This document shows, one piece after another, positions 46,374 to 54,591 of a stretch of DNA of 64,000 nt. Each line of letters starts with the position of its first letter. Within the stretch, counting starts at the first letter, position 1. Origin of the DNA: Verrucomicrobiota bacterium. GTDB lineage: Bacteria > Chlamydiota > Chlamydiia > Chlamydiales > SM23-39. The translations under genes were made by a program, and so were the position numbers. The notes under the pieces were generated by a model. That model did no database searches, was not told the DNA's origin, and saw only the letters and a list, made by a program, of their open reading frames with translations. The stretch is from the NCBI GenBank assembly GCA_018239895.1, contig JAFEGL010000045.1, forward strand, positions 1-64,000. The letters are read 5' to 3'.

Positions 46374-46760
46374 ATGAAAAAAGCACTGATCCCATTCCTA
46401 CTCGACGAAGTGATCGACGGTTTCAATACATCATCTTGCGAAACCTACTACTCGGACGTCTCGATTTCGGAAGACGAGGAAAACCTCTACGTGAAAGCTC
46501 CGGTTCCTGGAATCAAGCCGGATCAGATCCAGATCACCTTTGAGAAGGGGATTCTTTGGATCAAAGCGGAGGCTGTCGAAGAGAACAAGAATGAGAAGTA
46601 CCTTACCAAGGCCAACAGCGCCTTTTCTTACCGGGTGCCTCTGCCGATCCGCGTCGACGAACAGGTGGCCCCAAAAGCGGCCTGTAAGGATGGACTCCTC
46701 AAGGTCACCTTCCCGAAGGCCCGCTCTTCGCGACCTTTAAAAATAGCCGTCTCTGAATAA
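46374..46760 (+). CDS. Small heat-shock protein Hsp20
   Basis: 128 aa. ATP-independent holdase. The alpha-crystallin domain runs from about residue 25 (SDVSISEDEENLYVKAPVPG) to 122, with FEKGILWIKAEA and the family motif ending CKDGLLKVTFPK. The N-terminal arm is short. CIRCE control upstream shows that it belongs to the HrcA regulon, like groE and dnaK in other chlamydiae. A hairpin terminator follows. Confidence 0.92.
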   Translation: MKKALIPFLLDEVIDGFNTSSCETYYSDVSISEDEENLYVKAPVPGIKPDQIQITFEKGILWIKAEAVEENKNEKYLTKANSAFSYRVPLPIRVDEQVAPKAACKDGLLKVTFPKARSSRPLKIAVSE

Positions 46761-46769
46761 TCATATAAA

Positions 46770-46799
46770 CCGCTCTGCTGCATCGCAGCAGAGCGGCCT
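46770..46799 (+). terminator. hsp20 terminator
   Basis: Perfect 12-bp stem CCGCTCTGCTGC / GCAGCAGAGCGG, three-base loop, then CCTTT. The T-run is short. Confidence 0.65.
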
Positions 46800-46805
46800 T
46801 TCAAA

Positions 46806-46991
46806 TTATCCTCCCGGCGGAGCCGATCATGCCTACAAAGAGATACAGAATGGACATGATCGGCTCCGCCGGCATGATAAGCAAGATAAGAAAAGATAAA
46901 TTTATCTCATTGCCATTTACGCTTATTTCCTGCTTCTTTCGGCAGTAGAAAAAGAGCGTCTAGGGCCGCTCTGCTGAAGCAGAGCGGCCCC
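46806..46991. repeat. Dispersed hairpin repeats between hsp20 and 47104
   Basis: The 343-base gap after hsp20 has no gene. It holds a long hairpin with 18-bp perfect arms (CCGGCGGAGCCGATCATG at 46814-46831 and its complement at 46855-46872). A second has 13-bp arms (GGGCCGCTCTGCT at 46963-46975, complement at 46978-46990). The second repeats the core of the hsp20 terminator. The first shares GATCGGCT..GCCGGCATGATA with the right arm region of the 26.3-kb palindrome. The last 110 bases are AT-rich and without structure that I can see. Confidence 0.7.
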
Positions 46992-47103
46992 TAAGTCTTT
47001 AATTATCAAATCCTATATCCACTTATTTTTGTAACGTCGTTATAATTATAAATTAATTTATTTAAATGTTATAATGTTTGTTTAAAAATAATATGGTTTT
47101 ATT

Positions 47104-47832
47104 ATGTCAGTTAATGCATTTGATACAGCCGGCATCACGGCTTCCTATTTATACGATAAAACGCCAGCCAAGGATTGTTGTCTGTCTAGAAAAGTTTCGA
47201 GCCTTCTGCAGATCATAAAGTTATCGGAGGCTGAAGAGATTTTTGCTCCCGATCTAATCGACCGAGCTAGACATGAAAACCAGACAGATGTCACGTATAG
47301 TTCTACTGCGAAGGCTATCGCGATCACAGCAATTGAAGCTGAACAGGGGAATGTGCCTGCTGTTTTAAAAATGTTGAAATTGCCCATTTGTCAACAATTC
47401 GATGGTTCAGACAATTGGTACAACCAACCTAGAGTTCTTGCATTTGAAAAAGCTGTGGAAGCCGCTGCAACTCACAATAAACCTGAAGTGCTAGAGAAAC
47501 TCTTGGTCCACCCACTCCTCACCAAATTAAAGAACGATAAGCCCATTCCACTTTCTCAGCGCGAAAGACGGCATCTGAATTCAGGCCCAGCGAGGCGGAA
47601 TCTAGAAAAGCTCCGTACAGCGATTAATTCTCAAGAAGCAGTCAAACATATCTTCAGAACAGCGGCATCAAATGCCGCCAGAATGAATGATCTCGCCTGT
47701 CTTCAGGCAGTTTTTAAAGCAGATCCAGAGTGTCAATACATCGACATCTTTTCTCTCTTGAAAATCGATGGGATCAATAACGACTGCAAAGGGATGCTCT
47801 TGGACAATATCGATACAAGTGACCGCATTTAA
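47104..47832 (+). CDS. Unknown helical-repeat protein
   Basis: 242 aa, AT-rich gene in an AT-rich neighbourhood. Pairs of short helices such as AFEKAVEAAATHNKPEVLEKLLVHPLL and IFRTAASNAARMNDLACLQAVF resemble degenerate ankyrin-type repeats, but no canonical repeat is intact. No signal peptide or transmembrane helix. Possible host-interaction protein, by analogy with repeat proteins of amoeba symbionts; this is a guess. It converges on aspS with a hairpin between. Confidence 0.6.
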   Translation: MSVNAFDTAGITASYLYDKTPAKDCCLSRKVSSLLQIIKLSEAEEIFAPDLIDRARHENQTDVTYSSTAKAIAITAIEAEQGNVPAVLKMLKLPICQQFDGSDNWYNQPRVLAFEKAVEAAATHNKPEVLEKLLVHPLLTKLKNDKPIPLSQRERRHLNSGPARRNLEKLRTAINSQEAVKHIFRTAASNAARMNDLACLQAVFKADPECQYIDIFSLLKIDGINNDCKGMLLDNIDTSDRI

Positions 47833-47833
47833 A

Positions 47834-47858
47834 GGCTCTATTTTTATAGAGCCCCTTT
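47834..47858. terminator. Hairpin between converging genes
   Basis: GGCTCTAT pairs with ATAGAGCC over a TTTT loop, followed by CCTTTTC. It begins directly after the stop of the helical-repeat gene. Confidence 0.6.
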
Positions 47859-47859
47859 T

Positions 47860-49668
47860 CTATGCTTTGGCGAAATGGCCGAATTTGGGGTCGACGATCG
47901 CGATGAGGTCTTTGGACCTCATGATGATCGATTCGGTCGTGAGGCCGCAATTGAAGGCCGCCCTTTCATGATTTCTGATCTGCTCATCAAAGTAAGTTTC
48001 CAGGTTCAGCAGTGTGCCGAACGGGGGGACGCTTCCGATTTTTAGGCCGTAGCGCTCTTCAAGAACCGCTGGATCTTCAAACTCACATTTTTCTCCCACA
48101 GCATCTGCGACAGCTTTCATGTCGAGCTTGAGGTGAGAGGGGATGTTGAAGTGGTAGTTCTTCTTGGTCGACTTGCCACGCAAGATGAGCGCTTTGACCC
48201 CCTCTTCCCGAGAGATGCCCCGAACGCGGGCCGAATCTTCCGATGTTGGCGTCGCCTCGTGGGTCTTGTGATCAAATTCAACCTTGTGTTGGTGGAGGAG
48301 CCGGATGATCTCGTTCCGGATGTTTTCTCCGCCGAAGAAGAACTTGGCCTTGATCCGGTTGCCAGCGATCCGCTTGGTATCGGAAGGGAACAGTGAGGCT
48401 TCACGGATGTTTTTCAGGCGAAGGAGAGTCATCGTGAGCCGCTCAAGACCCATCCCAAATCCGCCGTGGACCGGCATCCCATATTCGAAGATGCTCAGGT
48501 AGTCGGTGAAGTGGGCTGGATCCATCCCTTTCATCTGGATCCCTTCGAGCATCGAGGCGTGGGTATGGCGCCGCTGGCCGCCTGAGGTGATCTCGGTGCC
48601 GGCGCAGAGGAGGTCGAAGGTGTTGGTGAGGGTCGGATCATTGTCCATCGGATAGGCGTAGAAGGGCCTTTTTTCGGTCTTCCAGTCGGTAACCAGGACT
48701 AGGTCGGTCCCTTTCTCTTCGCGGGCCCAGGCGCAGAGTTCCCGCTCGGCTGCGGGGCTCAGGTCGGGCTCGTGCCTCTCGTCGATTCCGGTCCTCTTGA
48801 AATAGAGCTCTTGGGCCTCTTTGAAGGTGAGGCGGGGAAAGGGGACATGGGCTGGCGCCTGGACGATCTGGCCGCCGAGGTGTTCGATCTCCGCCTGGCA
48901 GTGTTTGTGAAGATGGGCGACGATGAACTTGATGCACCCCTCTTGGATGTCGAGGATCTCGTGCCAGTGTTTAAAAAATCCCATCTCGAACTCGAACTGT
49001 TTCCCTTCGGAGAGGTGGCGAGTCGTGTGGGAGGGTTCAGCGCGGAAAAAGGGCATGAGAGCAAAAACTCGTTCGTTGACGCCAACCATGATCTGTTTGT
49101 AGAGCTGGCTGCTTTGCGCAAGCGTCGCAGTGTAGCCAAAGTAATCGACGTTGAAAAACTCGGCGCCCCCCTCAGACGAGGCTCCGATGATGTTCGGGGC
49201 AAAATATTCGACCGCTTGCACCTGATCGTGCATGTAGAGGCGGTAAGCGTGGGCAAGCTCGGCCTGGATCCGGAATACGGCGGCGATTTGCCGGTTGCGC
49301 AAGGTAATCGGCCGGTGGTCGAGAATGACGTCTAGATCGCTGCGGATTTCGGGTTTGTAATATTCGATGGGTGGGACGGCATGGATCGGATTATCTACTG
49401 TGATACAGGGCTGGGAAATTTCGACGCCGTGGACCGCCTCTTTCGATTCGATGGCTGTCCCGTGAATTGTGAGAATCGATCCTGGTTGGAGCGATTCGAC
49501 TTTTTGGAGCTCTTCTTTCGATTCGATGACGATTTGTAAGAAGCCGGAGCGGTCTCTCAGAATGAGGAAGGTGAGTTTTCCGAATGAGCGGGTATTATTG
49601 AGCCACCCTTGGACTTCTACTTTTTGGCCGATGTGGTGGGGGAGTTCTCTGGCTAAAATCCTTTGCAT
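47860..49668 (-). CDS. aspS: Archaeal-type aspartyl-tRNA synthetase fused to a YbaK/ProX deacylase domain
   Basis: 602 aa. Residues 1-100 are an OB anticodon domain (VQGWLNNTRSFGKLTFLILR); 110-445 a class II core with motif 2 FRAEPSHTTRHLSEG and motif 3 GMGLERLTM. The bacterial GAD insertion is absent and ITDW-like VTDWKTEKRPFYAYP matches the archaeal/eukaryotic form, which is often non-discriminating (also charges tRNA-Asn). Residues about 453-602 are a YbaK/ProXp domain with conserved Lys492 (GVKALIL) and SVPPFG at 546-551. Such domains hydrolyse mischarged aminoacyl-tRNA. The fusion suggests built-in editing; which tRNA is edited is unknown. Confidence 0.9.
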   Translation of the reverse strand: MQRILARELPHHIGQKVEVQGWLNNTRSFGKLTFLILRDRSGFLQIVIESKEELQKVESLQPGSILTIHGTAIESKEAVHGVEISQPCITVDNPIHAVPPIEYYKPEIRSDLDVILDHRPITLRNRQIAAVFRIQAELAHAYRLYMHDQVQAVEYFAPNIIGASSEGGAEFFNVDYFGYTATLAQSSQLYKQIMVGVNERVFALMPFFRAEPSHTTRHLSEGKQFEFEMGFFKHWHEILDIQEGCIKFIVAHLHKHCQAEIEHLGGQIVQAPAHVPFPRLTFKEAQELYFKRTGIDERHEPDLSPAAERELCAWAREEKGTDLVLVTDWKTEKRPFYAYPMDNDPTLTNTFDLLCAGTEITSGGQRRHTHASMLEGIQMKGMDPAHFTDYLSIFEYGMPVHGGFGMGLERLTMTLLRLKNIREASLFPSDTKRIAGNRIKAKFFFGGENIRNEIIRLLHQHKVEFDHKTHEATPTSEDSARVRGISREEGVKALILRGKSTKKNYHFNIPSHLKLDMKAVADAVGEKCEFEDPAVLEERYGLKIGSVPPFGTLLNLETYFDEQIRNHERAAFNCGLTTESIIMRSKDLIAIVDPKFGHFAKA

Positions 49669-49694
49669 ACGAGTACCTGATTGAAATTGGAATC

Positions 49695-49719
49695 GGGCCG
49701 CCGCCCTTAGGGGCGGCCC
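49695..49719 (-). terminator. GC-rich hairpin after pnp
   Basis: GGGCCGCC and GGGCGGCCC arms around a short loop, 11 bases beyond the pnp stop codon. There is no T-run, so it may stabilise the mRNA end rather than terminate. Confidence 0.5.
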
Positions 49720-49729
49720 GTATAGAAGC

Positions 49730-51835
49730 TTATCTGTGTGCAGCTTCTTCGAGAACGGCGCGGTGGCTCAGCTTGATCTGGCCTCGGTCGTTCACGTCGA
49801 GCACTTTCACTTCAATCATGTCCCCTTCGCGGAACGGAGCGTCGTGGATCGTGGCGATCCGCTTCGTGGAGATCTCGGAGATGTGGCAGAGCCCCTCTTT
49901 TCCAAAAATCTCGACAAAGAATCCGAACGGAACGAGCGAGGTGATCCGGCCATTGTAAATTTTGCCGATCTCTACTTCTGCCGTAAGATTGAAGATGATT
50001 TTCTTCGCTTTCTCCATCGCTTCGGAATTCGTCGAGGCGATGCTGACGAGGCCCGAATCGTTGATGTCGATTTGGACGCCGGTCTCTTCGATGATAGCGC
50101 GGATCTGTTTGCCGCCGGGGCCGATCACAATGCCGATCTTGCTCGGCTTGATTTGCATTGTTTCGATACGGGGCGCGTAGACCGACATCTCTTTCTTCGA
50201 ATGGGGGCATACAGCGAGCATCTTGTGAAGGATGAAGGATCTCCCTTCTTTCGCCTGCATCAGCGCATGGCGCATGATGTCGTGGGTGATCCCTTCGACT
50301 TTGATGTCCATCTGGAACGCGGTAATCCCTTTGTCGTCGCCAGAGACTTTGAAGTCCATGTCGCCGAGGGCATCTTCTGCGCCGAGGATATCGGAGAGGA
50401 TCGCGTGCTTGTCGCCTTCAAGGATGAGGCCCATCGCGATACCAGCGACTGGACGCTTGATTGGGACGCCTGCGTCCATCAAGGCCAAGCAGCCGCCGCA
50501 AACGGAGGCCATCGAGGAGGAGCCGTTCGATTCGGTGATGTTCGACTCGAGTCTGATGACGTAGGGGAAGTCTTCCTGCTTAGGGAGGATCGCGTTCAGG
50601 GAGCGCTCAGCGAGCTTTCCGTGGCCGATCTCGCGGCGTCCAGGAGAGCCTATCCGGCCTACTTCGCCGACCGAGAAAGGGGGGAAGAAGTATTGCAGAT
50701 AGAAGCGGGCAGCTCCTTCGCCGTGCAAATCTTCGAAACGCTGGGCTGTGTTTTCGCCGCCCAAAGTACAAACGGCAAGCGCTTGGGTTTCGCCGCGGGT
50801 GAAGAGGGAGCTTCCGTGGGTTCTCGGCAGGATCGATTGCTCGACGTCGATAGGTCTGATCTCTTTCAGTCCTCTTCCGTCGATCCGCTTCTGGGTATCG
50901 AGAACCATTTTGCGCATCAGGTTCGACTGGAGATTTTTGAAGGAAAGGAGGACGTCGGCTTTGAGGTTTTTCGAATCTTCTCCAGCTGGGATGGCAGTTT
51001 TAAGGACCGTCTCTTTGATTTCGGCGATCACAGTTTCCCGCTCAGCCTTGCCCGGGATTTTCAGGGCCGATTCGAGGAGGGCGGCTGCCGCTGCGTGGAC
51101 AGTGTTGTTCACTTCCTGCGGGATTTTCCGCATGGTGTCGAGCTTCTTCGGTTTTCCAACTTTCTTTTGCCACGCGGCGAGGTGATGGCAGATGCTCTGG
51201 ATCGCCTTATGGCCTGTTTCGATCGCTTCGAGGACTTGCTCTTCGGTGAGGAAGTCGCAAAAACCTTCGATCATGAGGATCGCATCTTCTGTTCCGGCGA
51301 GGACTAAATCCAAGCGGGATTTCTTCATCTCTTCGGCGGTCGGGTTGATGACGAATTTCTCGTCGATCAGTCCAACGCGGACAGCCCCGATCGGCTTGAC
51401 GAGGGGGATTTCCGAGATGACGAGAGCAGCCGAAGCGGCGCAGATCGCTAGGACGTCAGGCTGGTTGGCCGCGTCGTACGATAAAACGTAAGCTAAAACT
51501 TGGACTTCGTTGTAATAGCCCTCTTCGAACATAGGTCTTAAAGGTCTATCGATCAGGCGGCAGGCGAGGATTTCCCTTTCGGAAGGGCGCCCTTCGCGCT
51601 TGATGAATCCGCTGGCTGTGCGGCCGACAGAAGAGTATTTTTCTTGGTAGTCGACTCTCAAGGGGAAGAAGTCGATCCCTTCGGCAGCGGATGGCGCTGC
51701 GCAGGCGGTCGATAATACGACCGTTTCGCCGCAATGGACGAGGACAGATCCGCCAGCTTGGCGTGCGATTTTGCCGGTTTCGAATTTCAGGGTTTTATCG
51801 CCTACTGGAACTGTGATGGTTTCACGATGTAGCAT
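49730..51835 (-). CDS. pnp: Polynucleotide phosphorylase
   Basis: 701 aa. 3'-5' phosphorolytic exoribonuclease. Two RNase PH domains (first from residue 10, KFETGKIARQAGGSVLV; second from about 320, RTHGSSLFTRGETQAL with catalytic region DILGAEDALGDMDFKVSG), then KH (KIGIVIGPGGKQIRAI) and S1 (YNGRITSLVPFGFFVEI) domains. Full length. Lies downstream of rpsO, the usual order. An AT-rich palindrome, AAATCAAATTTTGATTT, sits upstream at 51884-51900. Confidence 0.97.
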   Translation of the reverse strand: MLHRETITVPVGDKTLKFETGKIARQAGGSVLVHCGETVVLSTACAAPSAAEGIDFFPLRVDYQEKYSSVGRTASGFIKREGRPSEREILACRLIDRPLRPMFEEGYYNEVQVLAYVLSYDAANQPDVLAICAASAALVISEIPLVKPIGAVRVGLIDEKFVINPTAEEMKKSRLDLVLAGTEDAILMIEGFCDFLTEEQVLEAIETGHKAIQSICHHLAAWQKKVGKPKKLDTMRKIPQEVNNTVHAAAAALLESALKIPGKAERETVIAEIKETVLKTAIPAGEDSKNLKADVLLSFKNLQSNLMRKMVLDTQKRIDGRGLKEIRPIDVEQSILPRTHGSSLFTRGETQALAVCTLGGENTAQRFEDLHGEGAARFYLQYFFPPFSVGEVGRIGSPGRREIGHGKLAERSLNAILPKQEDFPYVIRLESNITESNGSSSMASVCGGCLALMDAGVPIKRPVAGIAMGLILEGDKHAILSDILGAEDALGDMDFKVSGDDKGITAFQMDIKVEGITHDIMRHALMQAKEGRSFILHKMLAVCPHSKKEMSVYAPRIETMQIKPSKIGIVIGPGGKQIRAIIEETGVQIDINDSGLVSIASTNSEAMEKAKKIIFNLTAEVEIGKIYNGRITSLVPFGFFVEIFGKEGLCHISEISTKRIATIHDAPFREGDMIEVKVLDVNDRGQIKLSHRAVLEEAAHR

Positions 51836-51996
51836 GTAGAGGGTTCTCCTAATGGATGGATGTGTTAAATGTGGACTGAGAATAAATCAAATTTTGATTT
51901 AACCCAAGAGAAGAATCGGTGGGGGGATAGAAATCAGAAATAAAGCCTCGATTTTCGAAGATTTGTTTCTGCTCTCTATCGCTCCGTTCTTCAGCG

Positions 51997-52020
51997 CGCC
52001 TGAAACCCATGTCTCAGGCG
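51997..52020 (-). terminator. Hairpin after rpsO
   Basis: CGCCTGA / TCAGGCG stem with a ten-base loop, 13 bases beyond the rpsO stop, in the rpsO-pnp gap. Lacks a T-run; in other bacteria this gap carries processing hairpins, so either role is possible. Confidence 0.4.
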
Positions 52021-52032
52021 ACTTTCAGTCTT

Positions 52033-52302
52033 TTACTTTCTCAAGTTCAGGCGGACGATCAGGTTTTGATACCGTTTCGTGTCTGTAGAGTTGAGATAAT
52101 CGAGTAGTTTGCGTCTTTGGCCGACGAGTTTTAATAGGGCAAGTCTCGAGCTGTGGTCTTTAGGAGCCAACTTGAGGTGCTCTGTGAGTTCGGCAATTCT
52201 TTCAGTCAGGATAGCGATTTGGACGTCTGCCGAACCGGTATCTTTTTCGTGTAACTGAAATTTTTTGGTGATTTCTTCCTTGGTACCTTTATCTAGCGAC
52301 AT
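52033..52302 (-). CDS. rpsO: 30S ribosomal protein S15
   Basis: 89 aa. Standard S15: [51 protein letters not shown], ending [22 protein letters not shown] precedes the ATG. First gene of the rpsO-pnp unit. Confidence 0.97.
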   Translation of the reverse strand: MSLDKGTKEEITKKFQLHEKDTGSADVQIAILTERIAELTEHLKLAPKDHSSRLALLKLVGQRRKLLDYLNSTDTKRYQNLIVRLNLRK

Positions 52303-52453
52303 GGGAGGAAGCTCTCCTGATTCAAGGGTGGTTTATATGTTTACAACATTCAATACGTGAATTGTACCTGATTTTATGAATGAAAGCAACTCCGGAGGCG
52401 ATTACAAAATTCCTTAGCCTAGTAAAATCGCCCTTTTTCTTACAGAAGAGCCA

Positions 52454-52482
52454 TTGCAAATTGTTCCTTTGGATGTTATGAT
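52454..52482 (+). promoter_or_regulatory. Predicted promoter of the coiled-coil gene
   Basis: TTGCAA (52454-52459), 17-bp spacer, TATGAT (52477-52482). It occupies the codons before ATG 52514 and so argues for that start. Confidence 0.55.
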
Positions 52483-52513
52483 CCCTTTTCAAGAAATCAG
52501 TACGAGAATTTTT

Positions 52514-53173
52514 ATGAACAACAAATTTGAAACTTTGAGGCCTTGGCTCAAAGATATTTTAAGCTCAATCAAGCGGGATATCAAGGCCGACTATCTGCCA
52601 GCCGATAAAATTTTCTATAGAGCCCATTTTGGCAACCGCCCTCTCAACCGCCTCTCGGCCGACGAGATCTACGCTGCCTTTGAAAAGGAGCTCCTCGCAG
52701 GCAACGAGTCGCTCGCTGAGTGGGTTGTAAACCATTGGGTTTTCCAGCACGGAGAACTCTACGACCATTTCGCCGAACAGCTCTCTCAAATCAACCCCGA
52801 ATTCGACGAAGTAAAGGAGCTCACCGAAGCCCAAACGACCAAAATCCTTGCCGGCACGGAAGCGTTCGGCGCGATCCAGACCTATCTATTCTCGGTCCTC
52901 AACGCTGTAGTTTTCCCCGCATCGACCTTCGAAAAGCTCCGCCAGGCTGCCATTCTCGAGAAAAGTCAGCGTGAAGAGGCCGAGGCGTCTCAGTCTGCAA
53001 AAGAGTCTCTCGAGCAGACAATCGAAATACAACAGCGGGAGATTGCCCGGCTCCAAGATAAGTGCGAGAGCAAGGTGGCCGGCGTACTGAAAAAGTACAC
53101 AACCGACACCGAAGCGCTCAAAAAGCAGATCAAAGCCCTACAACAGAAGTTGAACGGATGTCAGCGCTCATAA
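52514..53173 (+). CDS. Unknown protein with C-terminal coiled coil
   Basis: About 219 aa. N-terminal 130 residues form a soluble helical domain (FETLRPWLKDILSSIKRDIK, ADEIYAAFEKELLAGNESLAEWVVNHW). From about residue 155 a charged coiled coil runs to the end (QREEAEASQSAKESLEQTIE). No family recognised. In-frame TTG 52454 and ATG 52478 lie inside the promoter. Its end overlaps tadA by 16 bases, so it is co-transcribed with it. Confidence 0.65.
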   Translation: MNNKFETLRPWLKDILSSIKRDIKADYLPADKIFYRAHFGNRPLNRLSADEIYAAFEKELLAGNESLAEWVVNHWVFQHGELYDHFAEQLSQINPEFDEVKELTEAQTTKILAGTEAFGAIQTYLFSVLNAVVFPASTFEKLRQAAILEKSQREEAEASQSAKESLEQTIEIQQREIARLQDKCESKVAGVLKKYTTDTEALKKQIKALQQKLNGCQRS

Positions 53174-53664
53174 ATTTAGCGACGCTCACAGAGGCCGACC
53201 GGGACACCCATTTCATGCGGGAGGCCTTAAAAGAGGCTCGGAGAGCCTATGATAAGGACGAGGTCCCCGTCGGGGCTGTTCTCGTCCTTGAAAACAAGAT
53301 CATCGCCCGGGGTCACAACCAGGTCGAGCTCCTCCAGGACGCGACGGCCCACGCCGAGATGATTTGCCTCACATCGGGCGCCTCTAAGCTCAACAACTGG
53401 CGCCTGACCGACGCTACCCTCTATTGCACGCTGGAGCCCTGCTGCATGTGTGCTGGAGCCCTTCTCGCCTCCCGAGTCAAAAGGCTTGTTTGGGGGGCTA
53501 AGGACATCCGCCTAGGGGCCAACGGGAGCTGGATCGACGTCTTCGCCCAAAAGCACCCGATGCACGAAATAGAAATCGTCTCCGGCATCCTCGAAGCCGA
53601 ATCGGCTGAACTCCTCCGTTGTTTCTTCACAGAAAAAAGAAAAAAGGCCAAGAGCGATGTCTGA
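53158..53664 (+). CDS. tadA: tRNA-specific adenosine deaminase
   Basis: 168 aa. Deaminates A34 to inosine in tRNA-Arg(ACG). Zinc-dependent site HAEM (His and catalytic Glu) and PCCMCAG (two Cys ligands) are intact, with VPVGAVLVLENKIIARGHN before them. ATG 53158 gives a normal N-terminus; the open frame runs further upstream inside the preceding gene. Follows the pnp/rpsO neighbourhood as in C. trachomatis. Confidence 0.93.
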   Translation: MSALINLATLTEADRDTHFMREALKEARRAYDKDEVPVGAVLVLENKIIARGHNQVELLQDATAHAEMICLTSGASKLNNWRLTDATLYCTLEPCCMCAGALLASRVKRLVWGAKDIRLGANGSWIDVFAQKHPMHEIEIVSGILEAESAELLRCFFTEKRKKAKSDV

Positions 53665-53887
53665 CGAGACTCTTCGGTTGATGCAGGAATTAATTGAGGG
53701 GCAAAAGCAGAAAGTTTACGCCTCTGCTCAAAGAGTCGTCCCTCACATTACGCAAGATGACCTCCTCCAGCCCAATGATTTTCCCGAACTCGAATTCCAC
53801 CCCCATTTCCGGTACGAAGAGGGGATTTTAGATGGCCTTCAAGTAGCCTATACTGCTCTTTTGGCGATGACTGCTAAACTGTCGTAG
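53657..53887 (+). CDS. Small hypothetical protein coupled to tadA
   Basis: 76 aa, acidic, no family recognised. Sequence SDETLRLMQELIEGQKQKV then a Pro/Phe-rich middle (FPELEFHPHFRYEEG) and a short C-terminal helix. It overlaps tadA by eight bases, which supports translation. Its last 40 bases overlap the converging methyltransferase gene. Confidence 0.6.
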   Translation: MSDETLRLMQELIEGQKQKVYASAQRVVPHITQDDLLQPNDFPELEFHPHFRYEEGILDGLQVAYTALLAMTAKLS

Positions 53888-54507
53888 AAGCAAATACTGT
53901 AGATATTCTCTTCGAAATGGCTCAACATGGCTTGAAGATCTGGGGCTATTTTTTGGTGGCTTGCCCTTCTGCTGATAGCGCCGACAAAATTCACCTCGTC
54001 AATTAGCCCTTTTAAAAAATCGACTGCGGTTGGTTCTCCCTTTTTTCTTAGCCAATATGAGGTGTGCAAATCCTCAATGAAATAGAGTCCCCCTGGTTTT
54101 ATGTGAGGAAATAAGTAGGTAAAGCTGGTGATTTGCTGGCTCATCGTATGGCCTCCGTCATCGATGACAATATCGAAGCCAGATCCAATTTCTTGAACGA
54201 GCTTTTCGAGGTCTCGGGGATTTTCCTGATTTCCTTGGTGATAGTGGCATCGGGGAGATTTATATTCGACTTGGTCTAGATGGAGATCTAGAAAATGGAG
54301 TTCAGCTTGAGGAAAGTATTCTTCCCATGTTTTAGCGCTTTGCCCTTTCCAGAGGCCAATCTCTAAGAATTTTAGAGGCAAATTTCTGATGGAATGGAAA
54401 TAGGAGGCGTAGATTTCGGTGTAGTTATGGTGATGGGAAGCTTTATCTGTCCCAGCCTTCAAGGCGATCTCATCGAGAAGCTGGATTTCAAGTGGAGATG
54501 CTTTCAT
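53848..54507 (-). CDS. Class I SAM-dependent methyltransferase (macrocin/MycE O-methyltransferase-like)
   Basis: About 219 aa. The string GTDKASHHHNYTEIYASYF, SAM motif I LKFLEIGLWKGQSAKTWEEY, FDIVIDDGGHTMSQQITSF (metal-binding Asp pair) and PGGLYFIEDLHTSYW match the family of macrocin- and mycinamicin-type O-methyltransferases. In non-producers these act on sugars or surface glycans; the substrate is unknown here. The start could also be GTG 54522. Its end overlaps the small gene at 53657 by 40 bases. Probably horizontally acquired. Confidence 0.75.
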   Translation of the reverse strand: MKASPLEIQLLDEIALKAGTDKASHHHNYTEIYASYFHSIRNLPLKFLEIGLWKGQSAKTWEEYFPQAELHFLDLHLDQVEYKSPRCHYHQGNQENPRDLEKLVQEIGSGFDIVIDDGGHTMSQQITSFTYLFPHIKPGGLYFIEDLHTSYWLRKKGEPTAVDFLKGLIDEVNFVGAISRRASHQKIAPDLQAMLSHFEENIYSICFYDSLAVIAKRAV

Positions 54508-54528
54508 CTCTTCAAAATACACAAAAGG

Positions 54529-54565
54529 GAAAATAAAAAACCCGCTAGATTTAAAGTCTAGCGGG
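54529..54565 (-). terminator. Terminator of the 54592-55515 gene
   Basis: On the minus strand CCCGCTAGA / TCTAGCGGG with a seven-base loop is followed by TTTTTTATTTT. Confidence 0.9.
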
Positions 54566-54591
54566 CAGAAGAACTAAGGTCGAGGAGGAGC

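Noticed and set aside
49736..51307. A 523-codon open frame on the plus strand opposite pnp
   Set aside because: It mirrors the codon structure of pnp, which has full domain support; no ribosome binding site and no recognisable motif.
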